64,000 nt of DNA from the NCBI GenBank assembly GCA_963691655.1, contig OY829329.1, forward strand, positions 12,290,708 through 12,354,707, given 5' to 3'. A program made the translations under genes and the position numbers. Origin of the DNA: Toxonevra muliebris (Eukaryota; Arthropoda; Insecta; Diptera; Pallopteridae). Below, one piece after another: positions 37,961-49,104 of the stretch; position 1 is the stretch's first letter, and each line of letters opens with the position of its first letter. The notes beneath the pieces are model-generated. The model saw only the letters and a program-made list of their open reading frames with translations, searched no databases and was not told the origin of the DNA.

Positions 37961-38162
37961 CCCTTAAAAATTTGAATTGTTTAATTCACTCCAAATTTAT
38001 AAAACAAATAGCGGCATTTCATACAAAATTTTAGATATTTGAAAGGGATGTAGCCCCAGTATCCCTCTCTCCCTCTGGATGTATCACTGGCTGCATTGCT
38101 ATTTCACACAATCATCATTTGGTTTTTTTTTTAATAGTGTTTGGCAAGTGGATTGAGCTTAA

Positions 38163-38722
38163 CCCTGTAACCCATAAGGCCGCCCAGAGGCAGCCTTCAC
38201 TCTATTTTAATTAATGGACAAGTGCAAATTTATTTATTTATTTTTTTTAATTAATTGGCAGATCTGAAAAAAGAATAAACACATAATTTGTGGTCAGTTT
38301 GCACTTTCTGCGATCACACGATTGTTGTTCATAGTTATTTATATGTGTACATAGTGTTGTTTTGTGACGAAAAATTATCGTGCATATAAGTTTTTCATAA
38401 AAATCTAAAAAATTTAAACAAAAATAATTCTTAGTCTCCTCATATACTTCGTATAATTTTGTATGAAAAATGAGAATTTATGGCAACTGAGAAGATACAA
38501 GACCAAATAAAACACCTTGTGAATTGCTCACATATATCTTTATTTTTTGGCTTAAACCCGCAAGGCCGCATCAGGGCAGCCTTTCGTTTTTCTCACCTAA
38601 CTGCTCAACTCAAAAACTAATCAAAAAAATGGACTTCACATTCATTTTTCTTTCATCAATGTTAACTGGAAACAAAAATTCTGGTGTTTGTTTTATTATT
38701 ATTTCAACGTCAGGGTTAAGGG
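38163..38722. mobile_element. Candidate piggyBac-like MITE with TTAA flanks
   Basis: TTAA at 38159-38162 and 38723-38726. The left end CCCTGTAACCC and right end (inverted) CCCTTAACCCT are partly matching inverted repeats. Inside, a segment like AAGGCCGC..GGCAGCCTT occurs twice in direct orientation (about 38178-38205 and 38561-38585). TTAA duplications with CCC ends are typical of piggyBac elements; the assignment is tentative because the inverted repeats are short and the T/A-rich flank makes TTAA common. Confidence 0.45.
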
Positions 38723-38858
38723 TTAACATTTTATGGCTTATCTTTAAAAAAAAAATTCGAATTGCCTTATCAAAAAACATAAATTGAAATATTAATATTA
38801 TTATACATATATTTGAACTTGATTTCTTGGAATGCTTCTAAATTTTCAGAATTTTGTG

Positions 38859-38898
38859 TATAATTTTGAGTTTAGTTGATTTCATTATTCGTTTCAGT
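38859..38898 (+). promoter_or_regulatory. Candidate core promoter of the lectin gene
   Basis: An arthropod-type initiator TCAGT at 38894-38898, and TATAAT at 38859-38864, about 37 bp before the A of the initiator, slightly farther than the usual TATA distance. It lies 84 bp before the lectin ATG. Inferred from motifs only. Confidence 0.4.
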
Positions 38899-38906
38899 AA
38901 GTCTCC

Positions 38907-38969
38907 GTCAAGTGTAAGTCTAAGTCAAGTGTAAGTCTAAGTCAAGTGTAAGTCTCAGTCAAGTGTAAA
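38907..38969 (+). repeat. 17-bp minisatellite in the lectin 5' leader
   Basis: Three full and one partial unit of GTCAAGTGTAAGTCTAA (38907, 38924, 38941, 38958), ending 10 bp before the ATG at 38980. If the initiator at 38894 is used, the array makes up most of the 5' UTR. Confidence 0.85.
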
Positions 38970-38979
38970 TCGTTGCAGA

Positions 38980-41063
38980 ATGTTCAAGTTTAAAATATTT
39001 ATCGTTTTGTTTGCATTTATTGGTCAATTATTTTCACAACCAATAGATAATGGTACCAATAACTATACCTATGGTGAGTAAGTTATTTTATTTTTATTTT
39101 AGTTATTTATTTGAAAAGAAAACGTTAGTACATTAAGAATATGTTCTTTTTTAGTACAACAATAAGTATAATAATTTTGGTAGTTGGACATTAGAACTTA
39201 AAAATAAATTTAAATTTAAAAAAAAAAAAGAAAAGACAGAAGTTGCAATGTAAGATGCAAGAGAAAAAAATAAGAAAAAACTAGTGGGAGTTTGCACAAA
39301 AGTAATCATATATATAATGTTTAAATTTTGCTATGCTATTTATTGATCTAATCTGAACCGGCAGGGAATTCCAGTTTCTGATGGTGTTAAAGAAAAATAG
39401 ACGGCTAGTGGTTAGATACTTAGAGCATGGTAATATAAACTGCTTAGTACGACTGGATTGGGCAAATTTTAATTTACAATGTAGATAATTTGGAGTTTTC
39501 GTAGTTATCAGTTTATGAAGAAAAATACAACTCCTCATACTAAGGTAATCGACCAAGTTACAGCCAAGTATTTCTTTTCGCCAGCTGGTAATGTGGTCAA
39601 ATTTTTTAAGGCCAAATACATAACTGGTCGCATAATTAAAAGCGATCTCCAATTTATGAAGCGATTGAGAGTCAAATTTGCAATAAACGAGCTCAGAATA
39701 AGTAGTAAGAGGGATAATTAATGGTTTTACAAGTAACTTCTTTGTTGCCATGGGAGTGAAATTTGCAGACATGCGTAGATTTCGAAATACATAATAAACT
39801 CTACTCACCACATTATTAATGTGGCTAGAACAAGTTAGCGTGGAGTTAATTGCAATACCTAAGTTTTGAATTTTCTCTACAAACTCAAGCTGCACACCAC
39901 CTACGAAGAGAGGTGGAATGTCAAATATAATTTTGTCCTTGTATACGGGAAAGACATAAGATTTACTGGCATTGAAACAAAGATCATTCTTTTGAGTCCA
40001 TTCAAAGATTGCGTCAAGATCTTCATTAACCCTGCAGCATAAATCGTCAACGAGGCCAATGCGACGTGATAGATATAATTGAATATCATCAGCATACGCA
40101 TGCATTGTCACATAGTTACAAACAGAAAAAATGTCATTCAAAAAGATGGAAAAAAGAAGAGGACCAAGAACAGATCCTTGCGGAACACCTGAACGAATAG
40201 ACTTTACATCTGATATAGTGTCGCCAGCCTTTACATATTGCACTCGCCCTAATAAATAACTTTCTAATAGTCTTGAAGCATTGTCAGAGAAACCAAAAAA
40301 GTGTTTGAGCTTATTAATTAGCAAGCAATGATCAAATGCCTTAGAGAAGTGTAAAAGACAAAGTAATGTCATTAAGTTGTCATCATAGGATACACGAATG
40401 TCGTCCATAATCTTTACCATAGCCGTAGAGCAGCTGTGTCCTGGTCTGAAGCCAGATTGAAGAGGATTCAGTAACTTTTTGTCATTAATGTGGTTTGAAA
40501 TTTGAGTTGCTACTTAACAGCAGATTTATGAATTTTATAAAATTTCCTAAAAAAATACACAATATTTTTATTTTTAAATAGATGACCTAAACGCTGATAA
40601 TATTTTTGTGAAAATTGGTGCAAAAAAATATTTGGTCGAAAACAAACATAAGGTAATTTCTGGTTAATTGAGTAACGCTTACATAAGTTTCCCATTTAAT
40701 CCTGCCAGAATACCTTTCTAGACTAACTGGTTCGAGGCAGCATACATATGTCGTCGATATAATGCACAATTGGCTAGCATTGAAATTCCTACAGAAATGG
40801 ATGGTATAAATCGTTATCTACTTACAAATGGAATTTCATCAACATTTCATATATCTGCGACTGATTTCGCGCAAAGCGGTTTATATGTCTGGTATGGAAC
40901 TGGAAATGGCATGGCATATACAAAATGGGCGACACCTGCCGAACCGAATAAAGCAGCCGGAAAAAAGTATTGTGTTTTTTTAGCCATGCAAAGTACTACA
41001 GAATATTATTGGAAAACCTGGGACTGTATGAGTCTTTCAGGTTACATATGTGAAAAGAATTAA
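38980..41063 (+). CDS. Secreted C-type lectin (three exons)
   Basis: Exons: 38980-39073, 40582-40652 and 40722-41063. Introns run 39074-40581 (GTGAGT...ATAG) and 40653-40721 (GTAATT...CTAG). Joined, they encode 168 residues. Residues 1-19 are a hydrophobic signal peptide (MFKFKIFIVLFAF...) ending near FSQ; two N-glycosylation sequons follow (NGT at 24, NYT at 28). A single C-type lectin domain then runs to the end, opening with IFVKIGAKKYLVE, then NWFEAAYICRR. It has four cysteines (65, 139, 157, 165), which fits two conserved disulfides. An EPN triplet (129-131) would predict Ca-dependent mannose-type binding, but the partner WND motif is replaced by WKT (152-154), so Ca or sugar binding may be changed. 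Length and layout fit insect single-domain secreted lectins used in immunity or in saliva/reproductive fluids; the exact role is unknown. The frame is intact throughout, so I think the gene is live. Intron 1 is filled by an antisense LINE. Confidence 0.9.
39085..40513 (-). mobile_element. CR1/Jockey-like LINE in lectin intron 1 (antisense)
   Basis: A 5'-truncated non-LTR element on the strand opposite to the lectin. The 5' break is near 40513. The 3' UTR (about 39085-39280) ends in an A-rich AAATAA-type tail adjoining the splice donor. Without it intron 1 would be about 80 bp, a normal size for flies. I could not define a target duplication. Confidence 0.8.
39281..40510 (-). pseudogene. Reverse transcriptase fragment, open frame preserved
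   Basis: One uninterrupted minus-strand frame from about 40510 to 39281. Motifs in order: LNPLQSGFRPGHSCSTA, a FSKAFD block (the usual D of DFSKAFD is H here), GVPQGSVLGPLLF, the catalytic YADD (in HAYADDIQLY), then the thumb region and the terminal RNWNSLPVQIRS block. The RNase H domain is absent, as in CR1/Jockey groups. The long open frame means a young insertion, but the endonuclease half is missing and the first conserved Asp is changed, so it is not autonomous. Confidence 0.88.
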
Positions 41064-41122
41064 GTATCTAATATATGTATATGAAGAAGGAACGTAAAAA
41101 TTGTAAAAAGAAATAATTTAAA

Positions 41123-41128
41123 AATAAA
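41123..41128 (+). terminator. Polyadenylation signal AATAAA of the lectin gene
   Basis: First AATAAA after the stop codon, 60 bp downstream of it. Expected spacing for a fly gene; inferred from motif only. Confidence 0.55.
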
Positions 41129-41129
41129 T

Positions 41130-43208
41130 TCGTATATATTGTTACTTATATCGTAGAAAAAAATTCAATTCATGATTTATTGAATTTTTATCAGTTGTGA
41201 GAAATTTGAATAAAAGCTTAACCAAAATATAATTAAGACTAGATTATAATAGGAGATGGAAATCACTATTTCTCCAAGGGTTGAAATTTATCGCATAATG
41301 TCATACACAGCGCCCAAGGTGTGGGCACACAGCATATCTCTCTCTAAAGTTTCAATTTCTTTAATTTGTATAATTATAATTAATTTTTTTTTTTCTAAAA
41401 ACAAATCACAGTTACATTTAAAAAGTCATTCACATTTATGATAATTGAAAACGTTAGCAGTCATAAATGAAGTAAAATGAAATTTTCATTTTTGAAGCTA
41501 AGTAAACGCAACACTGGCATACATTTTTTCATAAAAATTATATGGAATATGTGTATGTGTGTGTGTGTGTATGTGTGAATAGTGAGTAAGTGAAAGAAAA
41601 TAAAAGAAAATTCCATGAATTGCACCCGCACTATCATCATTAAATTGCAAAAAAAAAAAAAAAAAACACCAGCAGCAAACAGTAAAAACTGCAACTGCTG
41701 CAAGTGTATTTCGTTGTTGTTGTTGTTGGTTGTGTTTTGGTGCAAATGTTTCACACTAGAGTGCGTCACGTTACAGTGAAGGAAAATTAATAGCAACAGC
41801 AGCAGTAATAGGAACATAAAACGAAGAAAACGAAGAAGAAGAAGAAGCTGTTGAAGACGACGACGTTATCACGTTACCACTTACCATTAAATCGTTGTTA
41901 TTGTTGTTGTTTGCTTGCTTACTTGCTGCAACAGCAACAGCAACATATTTTTGCGCCACTTTCAATTTGTTTAGATTTAATTTTTTTTTCTACGCTTTTA
42001 TTTTCTTCTTTTTTTTATTTTAAGGAAAATTTTTTATATTTTGTTACTTTTTGTTTTTTTGGTAAGCTTCGCTGATTTCATACAAACACTTGTTTTTTAT
42101 AATTTTACTTATATTGTTTTTATTGGTTTTTGCATTTAATTTGTTTCTGCTGTGCAGTTATGTGCAACAATTAAGCATGCAACATTTGCTTTCAGTTTAG
42201 AAATGGCTATCCAAGAAAAAGTGTTTTCTGAAAACTAAATTATTTAAAAATAAAAAATTAAAAATTGAAAGTAAATGCTTGCCATTTATATATTCAAAAA
42301 ATATGGCAACATTTCATCGTCTTAAAATAAAAAAAAAAAAAAAATAAAAAAAAATCATAAAACATTTCAATACATCAATTTCATAATGACTGCCAATCAT
42401 TATTTACCACTTTTACTACTGCATACTTCTTGGCTACAGCAATTTGTTAATTTAATTTGCAACTTGCTTCAAATTGCTAGACTAAATGAAATTTCTCACT
42501 TTCAGCTGCTAAAGGCAATTGAACATCTCTCTATCCCCCTCCTTTACACTCTTTTTCCCCCCCTGCTTACAATTACAAGTTTTTTCCTTATTACCCACAG
42601 CGCCCAATGTGGGGGTAGTAACACAAAATGTGGCTCTCTGTCTTGAAAGAGTTTCAATTTCTTCATTTTTCACAAAAATAACAACACAGAAAAGAGAAAA
42701 AAAAGAAGAAGTAATAATTGTGGGCAGCATTTTGCTTGTAGCTTGTAGTCAAACATCAATATTGTATCAAATTGACCAAATGTCTTCCGTGTACAATTAC
42801 TTTGCTATAGCCAATCGCAAAAACATATGTTTCTAAACAATTTTTGTTGTTCATTGTATTGGTAATATAAATGCTTATGTAATTTTACTTTTATGAATAT
42901 TCATATTTTTAATACAATATAAAAACTAAATATTACTTAAGTTTTTATCACTCATATTTGCTATGGTAATTTGAAAATGTTTGCAATTTTTTGAAAAGTT
43001 GCTAAGCGGAAAAGTAATTCAATTGAAGTAGTGAAATATATTTTAATTAAAAATTATAAAATGCCCATTGATTAATTTTAATGTGCTTTAATTTAAAATT
43101 TTTCTATTAGAGTAAAAATGTGCAGTTTGTATTTTATATATAATGGGGTCATATTGTGTCAATCACTGAAATGAATTTTTTAAAATAGAACGTATTTACT
43201 TAGGTGTA
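41130..43208. other. Intergenic DNA downstream of the lectin
   Basis: No gene. It contains a (TG)n microsatellite (41549-41577), TTG/CAG triplet tracts (about 41715-41732; 41930-41945) and A/T runs. Segments 41306-41365 and 42596-42665 are related: each starts CACAGCGCCCAA and ends in GTTTCAATTTCTT, which suggests an old dispersed repeat. Confidence 0.45.
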
Positions 43209-43210
43209 TA

Positions 43211-44262
43211 CAGGGTGACAATCATCAGTTATTTTCAAAAGGACGTACTGCCATTAAGTACAATTAAGTGTTAACATTGCTGAATATTCATTCATTTGAA
43301 CCCCACCTCATTCAATATAACCTCTTTTAGCCTGCACACATGCCTTCAATCGATCCGGAAATCGTAGGACTGTTCGCCGCAGGACTTACTGATCAATTTC
43401 AGTCCAGGCTTTCTCTAATGAATTTGTCAGCGACTCCAGACTGTGGTGTTGAGATGCACAAGCCTTACTCTCTAAAATACTTCAAATAGAGCCGTCCATT
43501 GGATTCAAGTCTGGGGAGTATGGTGGCCATTCTTGAGATGTTATGAATCCAGAAAAATTGTCTTTTATCCATGTTTGCGTTAATTTTGCCATGTGGGAAG
43601 GTGCAGAATCTTGCTGGAAAGTCCAGTTTTCATTTCCAAATGTATCTTGGGCCCAGGGAAGAACATGTTCATTTAAAATGCTCCGATAAACAACCTGGTC
43701 AATTTTAACACCCTCTTCAACGAATATTAGAGGGGTTCTGGCATTAGCGGAAACTCCAGCCCATACCATAACGGAAGCTGGCTTTTGAACTCGGCCAACA
43801 GTCCTATTTTGTTGCGATGATGATGTTAGCCACATTTGCGCATTGAAATGTTGTTCAACCGTGAAAATTTTTTCATCTGTAAACAAGATATATTCAATAT
43901 TTTTTAACACGGAGGAGCGTAGCAACGCCTTGCATCTTTGCAGTCGCAAATCTTTCTTTTTTTGTGTCAGATCTTGAGCTTTTCGGAGCTTGTACGGCTT
44001 AAGATTAAGCTTTGATTTTGCAATGATTCGCACTGTTTCACGGTTTATTCCCACTTCCTTAGCGATTTTTCTCATTGAGCGCCTTGGATTTCGCTTGATT
44101 CGTTTACGAATTTTTTCTGTTAAACCAGTAGTGGCAACTGTTGAAAATTTTCCCCGGTCTCTATCTCCAAAACCCCAGTTTCATTATATCGAATAATAGC
44201 TCGGTCTACCGTACGACTTGACAAATTTAAAGCTTTATATTATGTTTCTGGTAGATCAACAA
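43211..44262 (-). mobile_element. DD37D Tc1/mariner-type element, 5' end lost
   Basis: The 3' terminus is at 43211 (plus strand TA|CAGGGTGACAATC). No matching CAGGGTG end is found on the other side; the coding region stops aligning at about 44262, where a G-rich segment begins (AAGGGGCGGATCTATGGGG), probably another insertion or a breakpoint. Confidence 0.7.
43308..44230 (-). pseudogene. DD37D transposase pseudogene
   Basis: The best frame is 44075-43482: it starts in the helix-turn-helix part (RKIAKEVGINRETVR), then has Asp 1 in FTDEKIF, Asp 2 in FQQDSAPSH, and Asp 3 in PPYSPDLNPMD, with 37 residues between the last two. The next Trp codon is TGA, after which the same frame continues (ILESKACASQHHSLESL) to a second stop, and then to RGYIE and TGA at 43308-43310. 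Upstream of 44075 the paired-like N-terminal region continues (TEKIRKRIKRNPRRSMRK) but is broken by a frameshift and a stop. Two stops and a frameshift make it inactive. DD37D members are often called maT-like. Confidence 0.85.
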
Positions 44263-44689
44263 GGGGCGGATCTATGGGGTAGGAGTGGGTAGGGGGGGCG
44301 GGATTCTGATTCAATTTCCTCTCATAAAGATCGTGATATTCTGTTTAATTCATTTTAGAAAAAGTTGCCATTGATAAAAGTATTTTATTCAAAATATAAT
44401 AAAAAATTTTTTGATAATTTTTTTGCAACCTGACATTTTCTTATAACCTGCGAGGTTTTTTTTTTCAAATAAAATTCTCAAATATTATTATAATTTGAAG
44501 GATGAGGCTACTCGAAAGACAGGCATTGCGTCATATGAAATCTATTGCACCAAAGCTCCAAGTTATGAAAGAAAGGAAGAGAAAAAGTAAAGTAGATAAG
44601 AAATCATACCTTAGCCGAGAACAGAACTTGAGTCTCCAGAGACAAGAGTCTGCCATGCTGCCACTAGAACACAGTGGCAATGGTTGAAC
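44263..44689. other. AT-rich DNA with a G-rich start
   Basis: Starts with a G-rich stretch (to about 44310), then AT-rich. A 61-codon plus-strand frame at 44502-44687 (basic, many Lys/Arg/Glu) shows no domain I recognise. Confidence 0.35.
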
Positions 44690-44841
44690 TTAAAATTTAA
44701 CGGCGGTTCCGAACGGTGGTGTAGCAATTTGTTATCACTTAGTGGTTTTGCCATTGCCTGCCACGATTTGTACTTGCACACTTTCTCATAATTCTCATTT
44801 ACTTCATATTGGTAGTGTATAAGAAGTTTATGAGCATTTAT
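44690..44841 (-). mobile_element. SINE body fragment, antisense
   Basis: Homologous to the body of the SINEs at 51345 and 59083 (strings CGGTGGTGTAGCAATTT, GTGGTTTTGCCATTGCC, ATAATTCTCAT, ACTTCATATTG). The tRNA head is missing on its right side, where the next SINE begins. The left end is at CGGCGGTTCCGAACGG. Confidence 0.75.
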
Positions 44842-45053
44842 GACGACTTCGTTAGTCTAGTGGGTAGTGCACTAGACTTTCATCTGGGAGGTTCGGGTTC
44901 GATTCCCGTCTTCGTCTGGTGGTTAATTTTCATAACCTTCTTATATTCACAATCAGTATGAAGTGTATGAGAATTATAACATAGTATACACACATTGGTT
45001 GGTAATGGCAAAACCACCAAGCCGATAAAAAATTGCCACACCGCCGCACAGTG
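44842..45053 (+). mobile_element. tRNA-Glu-like SINE, 3'-truncated
   Basis: The head at 44842-44935 has a perfect A box TAGTCTAGTGG and B box GGTTCGATTCC, an anticodon-loop-like CTTTCAT (anticodon position TTC) and strong resemblance to tRNA-Glu around both boxes. The acceptor stem does not pair, so it is not a tRNA gene. The body follows to ACACCGCCGCAC at 45053; the CCTAA tail is missing. With the preceding antisense fragment it forms a roughly 135-bp inverted repeat around the tRNA head. Confidence 0.82.
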
Positions 45054-46773
45054 GTTACATATGTATGGGAGAGAGCGACAAAATAATTAGGATAGAGATA
45101 TCGATCAGAAATTTTGAGAATAAGTTTTTGGTAAGGTAAATATGGTTTTGTGTAAAAATGGGCATGGTCACAGCCCTTTTGTTATAAAAAACTTCAAAAT
45201 TAGCGAAAATTTATATATAAATGTTGTGTTTTTTTTTCAAACTTCAAAAATTTGATTTTCTTTAAAAAAAAGGCGTGGTCTCATCCCAACCAACAATGTA
45301 AAAAAAAAAAAAATTTATTATTGTATTTTCTTGTTCATTCTGAAAATTGTATTAAAAACAACGAGTAAGCGTTAGTCTATAGCAGATTACACAAACCCTG
45401 GCAAATCTTGGCAGCTACCGTGAACATTTGTTTAAACCTAGAATGTGGACTATTGTTTAGAAAAAAAAATGACAGGGGATTCGGGGGGGAAAGTTATTAA
45501 AAATCCAAATTAAACTACATACAATACAAAAAAAATAAAATAAAAGTACACAAATCATGAGAATTCTAAAATGGTAAGGTTTTCGCATTAAACATTTTTT
45601 AAAATTTTAGTGAAGGTATTTAATGCGAAATCTATGAAAATTCATATAATCTTTGGTTCTTTTTCGATTCGACAGATCTAAAGATCTTTGAATAGATATA
45701 TTATTGTTCTATGTGACTTCAATGCGTTTATTTTTACGGATTCAATGATAAACGCATTAAAAAGCTATAAAAAAAACTCATTGTCTTGAGCTATTGAGTA
45801 AATTTTTGTCAATGTCTACATGAAGTCAGAAAAATTCCAATATTTTTTCTCTGTACCAAGAAGGATTTCATCTGGCAACCCTTTCATCGTTTTCCATTCA
45901 ATGAAAATATGGGAAAATAAAATCTTGTATTTAGCGGTTACTTTATCAGATATTAAAAGTTAATATAGAGTGTTGAAATACCAATAACAATCATTAGTAA
46001 GGTACTGATGAGGAATCGTGGCAGATTCTGAAACGGCTATTTTGTCTGCGTCTTTTTGTATACTATACACTGATTTTACACAAGAGCTTTGGAGATACCA
46101 AAAAGAATAAGATAGCGCCCATAATGGGGCCATCAAATTACAGCTTTGTAGTAAATCAGTTTTAGTATTCCTTTTTTTTTTTTTGTTATTCAAAATTTTT
46201 AATTTCATTGCACAGTATAAAAATCAATAATTTTTTTTTTACTTATAATGAAAGATTTTATATACAAATTTTTATAGCACCTCTAATGGGGCCTTCTGCT
46301 TTAATAATAGACACACTTTCAAATGTTACATATATTCTATAATAATACACTTATGTCATGATTTTATTCGTAATATTTTGATTGCCATAATGAAATTATG
46401 ATGTTTTTTGGCATGCAAAATTACCTCTCTCTTAGCAATTAACAATTCATCAGCATTAAAATTATTGATTGCAGTTTTAATTTGATTATAATATTGATAC
46501 TCGATAACAAACTATAAAGTGATCTTTATAGTTATTACTTATTTTATAGGTTTATTTTAACTTCTTAAGTAAAATATGAAGAAATTGAAAGTTATATACA
46601 ACAGGGAGCTGTAATGGTTGCCTAACTGTTGTATTTGAACAGAAGAGAGGGAAAAGAAAAGAAACAGAAAAAGAGAAGGAAATGTTCTTATAGCTATAGA
46701 CAGTAGAAGATCCAGAGATTTCCTAAGGGGGAGTTTAATTTCTTCGTACGATAAAAATGTATAAGATTTCCAT
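45054..46773. other. AT-rich intergenic DNA
   Basis: No gene. A short GGCATGGTCACAGCCC / GGCGTGGTCTC pair near 45165 and 45280 is typical of decayed dispersed repeats. The open frame 46208-45960 (minus) has no domain. Confidence 0.4.
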
Positions 46774-47400
46774 CAGTAAGAGGGGGAGGTTTAACCCAAA
46801 AATTCTCCCCCCTTCCCTAGAATTCACTAGTTGGCTGTAGCTAGGTGCTACTGAAAAAGTCTCCATTATTTAAAGCCAATTTTGTCACCAACAAAAAAAT
46901 TTGCCAGTGTAACCACGGCATTAAATATCGGTAAGAGGGGGAGGTTTAACCCAAAAAATTCCCCTCCCCTCCCCTAGAATTCACTAGTTGGCTGTAGCTA
47001 GGTGCTACTGAAAAAGTCTCTCATTTTTAATGCCAATTTTGTCACCAACAAAAAAATTTGCCTGTGTAACCACGGCATTAAATATCGGTATGAAGAGGAG
47101 GTTTAACCCAAAAATTCCCCTCCCCTAGAATTCACTAGTTAGCTGCAGCTAGGTGCTACTGAAAAAGTCTCTCATTTTTAATGCCAATTTTGTCACCAAC
47201 AAAAAAATTTGCCAGTGTAATCACGGCATTAAATATCGGTAAGAGGGGGAGATTTAACCCAAAAATTCCCCTCCCCTCTCCCACCTAGAATTCACTAGTT
47301 GGCTGTAGCTATGTGCTACTGAAAATGTCTCCCTGTTTTAAAGCCAATTTTGTCACAAAAAAAAAAAAAATTTGCCAATATAACCACGGCACTAAATATA
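46774..47400. repeat. Satellite, four units of ~155 bp
   Basis: GTAAGAGGGGGAGGTTTAACCC-like strings start units at 46776, 46931, 47088 and 47239 (periods 155, 157, 151). Each unit also contains TAGAATTCACTAGTTGGCTG, GGTGCTACTGAAAA and GCCAATTTTGTCAC. The units are well conserved; the last ends at about 47400 (GGCACTAAATATA). Confidence 0.9.
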
Positions 47401-48924
47401 ATTTCCGCTAGCTTAGTTTGTTTCCAGGCTGACAACAGCCCTAACAGGGCACTGGTCGGTTATTGTACATGAAACTAGTCTCTGTGTTATCCACAAAAGC
47501 CACAGTGGGTTATCACTTCAGATCAAATCACAATCAATAAATTTACACAATTACACTAGGGAACAAAAAAGCTACAGCGTTTCTTTTTAAAGCGCTTACT
47601 GAAATGGTAAATAAAAATTTGTGCTTTTGACCTATATATTTCCACATACGAGGCACACAATTCATATTCAAACATGCAACACCTTTCCGACCCCACTCAA
47701 CACGATAATCTCAAATGCGGTTGCGCAACAATTCCTGCTGCTCGTTTCAGTGAGAAAAACTGAAGAAGAATTTGCTAAGCTGACTACACAGTTAAAATAA
47801 GTTAGGAGTGTTGTTGTTAATAGATATGTATAGTTAGATACATAAAGATAAAAAGCAGTTTACTTGCAACAGCATGAAAACTGAGGAGCGGTATTAACTA
47901 GAGATTACAACACATAACTATAATTATGATCAATTCAATTCGTCTCCTAACTGCAAATAGCAAACAAATTCCATATGAATATTTTCCAAAAATTTGACCA
48001 TATTGCACCATAGATTTTTGTGTAAAAATCTGCTGCAACATGCAATAGTTAGATAGCAAACAGCTTAGGGAAGATGCAACTTTGCGATCTGACAAAAAGT
48101 GTAAGTATCGGAATGTGTTGTGTTGTACATGCTCTTGTATAACTTGTTTATCTACATTTCGGGTGGCAGCGAATATGGCAACTACTTAAGTATTTATGTT
48201 TAATGTGTGGTCAATTGTGTCCTCTACAATGTAATGTGTAATGCAAAGGCACACACAGTTCACGGAAGAAATGAAAAAGATATGTCGAAAACACAAAATT
48301 TAAAAAAAAAAACTTTCATTGCAGATGGTTTGTTGTTGGTTTTCGTGTTTTTGTCGTTGGTACGGCATTTCAACTCTGGGAGTGTCAGAGATTGAAATAG
48401 TTGTAGTGTTGGGAAGAAGGGAGAGGGAGAAGGATTAAATATGTGTGAGGGTAATTTCAACAAGTATTGAACCCAGCTGTTATCTTATAACTGTACCTTC
48501 GTTATCTTAAGCTTCAAATAAAATGGATGCGACATAAACACGACGACAAAATGGCTTCTGCAGCAAATGTTGACTGCGACTTAATAACGACAAGCTGATT
48601 TTAATTTTTATCTTGACATTTTCTTCCCATTTTTTTTTCAAAAATTAAAAATAAATAATTGTTAAGAAAACTTTTCATAAACATATTTTTTTATTTTCAA
48701 GGTAAATATTTGAAAATCGAAGTAGAATTATTCCATGGCTGATAATTTTTTTATGTTTCATTTTACTGCACGTAAAAACAGAAATAAATTGAAGTTGACG
48801 ACTGTGGCAATTGTCGCCCTGTCGATATGTGTTTGCCCTCACAAAAATACATGAGATATAACTGTTGTCGCATCCATTTTGTTTGGAGCATTACATTACA
48901 CATTCATATAAATATCTCATTCGC
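47401..48924. other. Intergenic DNA
   Basis: No gene or bounded element recognised; short open frames at 48095-47898 (minus) and 48207-48395 carry no domain. Confidence 0.45.
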
Positions 48925-48926
48925 TA

Positions 48927-49104
48927 GGGGGAGTTTACATCTGCTAAAAAATTGCTGCAATTTCTTTCAGAATATTTTTTTGAGAGTAAATTGCTATGAA
49001 TGAGAAACCGCGAGTTTTTTTTTTTTATATCACCAATTTACTCTAAAAAATACTTTCTGAGCGCAGCTTGCGGCAAATTTTTCTTGCAGATGTAAACTCC
49101 GCCT
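48927..49104. mobile_element. 178-bp foldback MITE with TA flanks
   Basis: The ends GGGGGAGTTTACATCTGC and (inverted) AGGCGGAGTTTACATCTGC match over about 15 bp, and the inverted similarity continues inwards (TTTCAGAA[TA].., GAGTAAATTG). TA at 48925-48926 and 49105-49106. A partial copy is at 30394-30530. No coding capacity. Confidence 0.78.

Noticed and set aside
41461..41817. 118-codon minus-strand open frame rich in Leu, Asn and Phe
   Set aside because: Reads through TG, TTG and poly-A microsatellites; no domain or conserved start.
44842..44935. tRNA-Glu gene with perfect A and B boxes
   Set aside because: The acceptor stem does not pair and the anticodon stem is weak, and the same sequence heads SINEs at 51345-51659 and 59083-59394. 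It is a SINE head.
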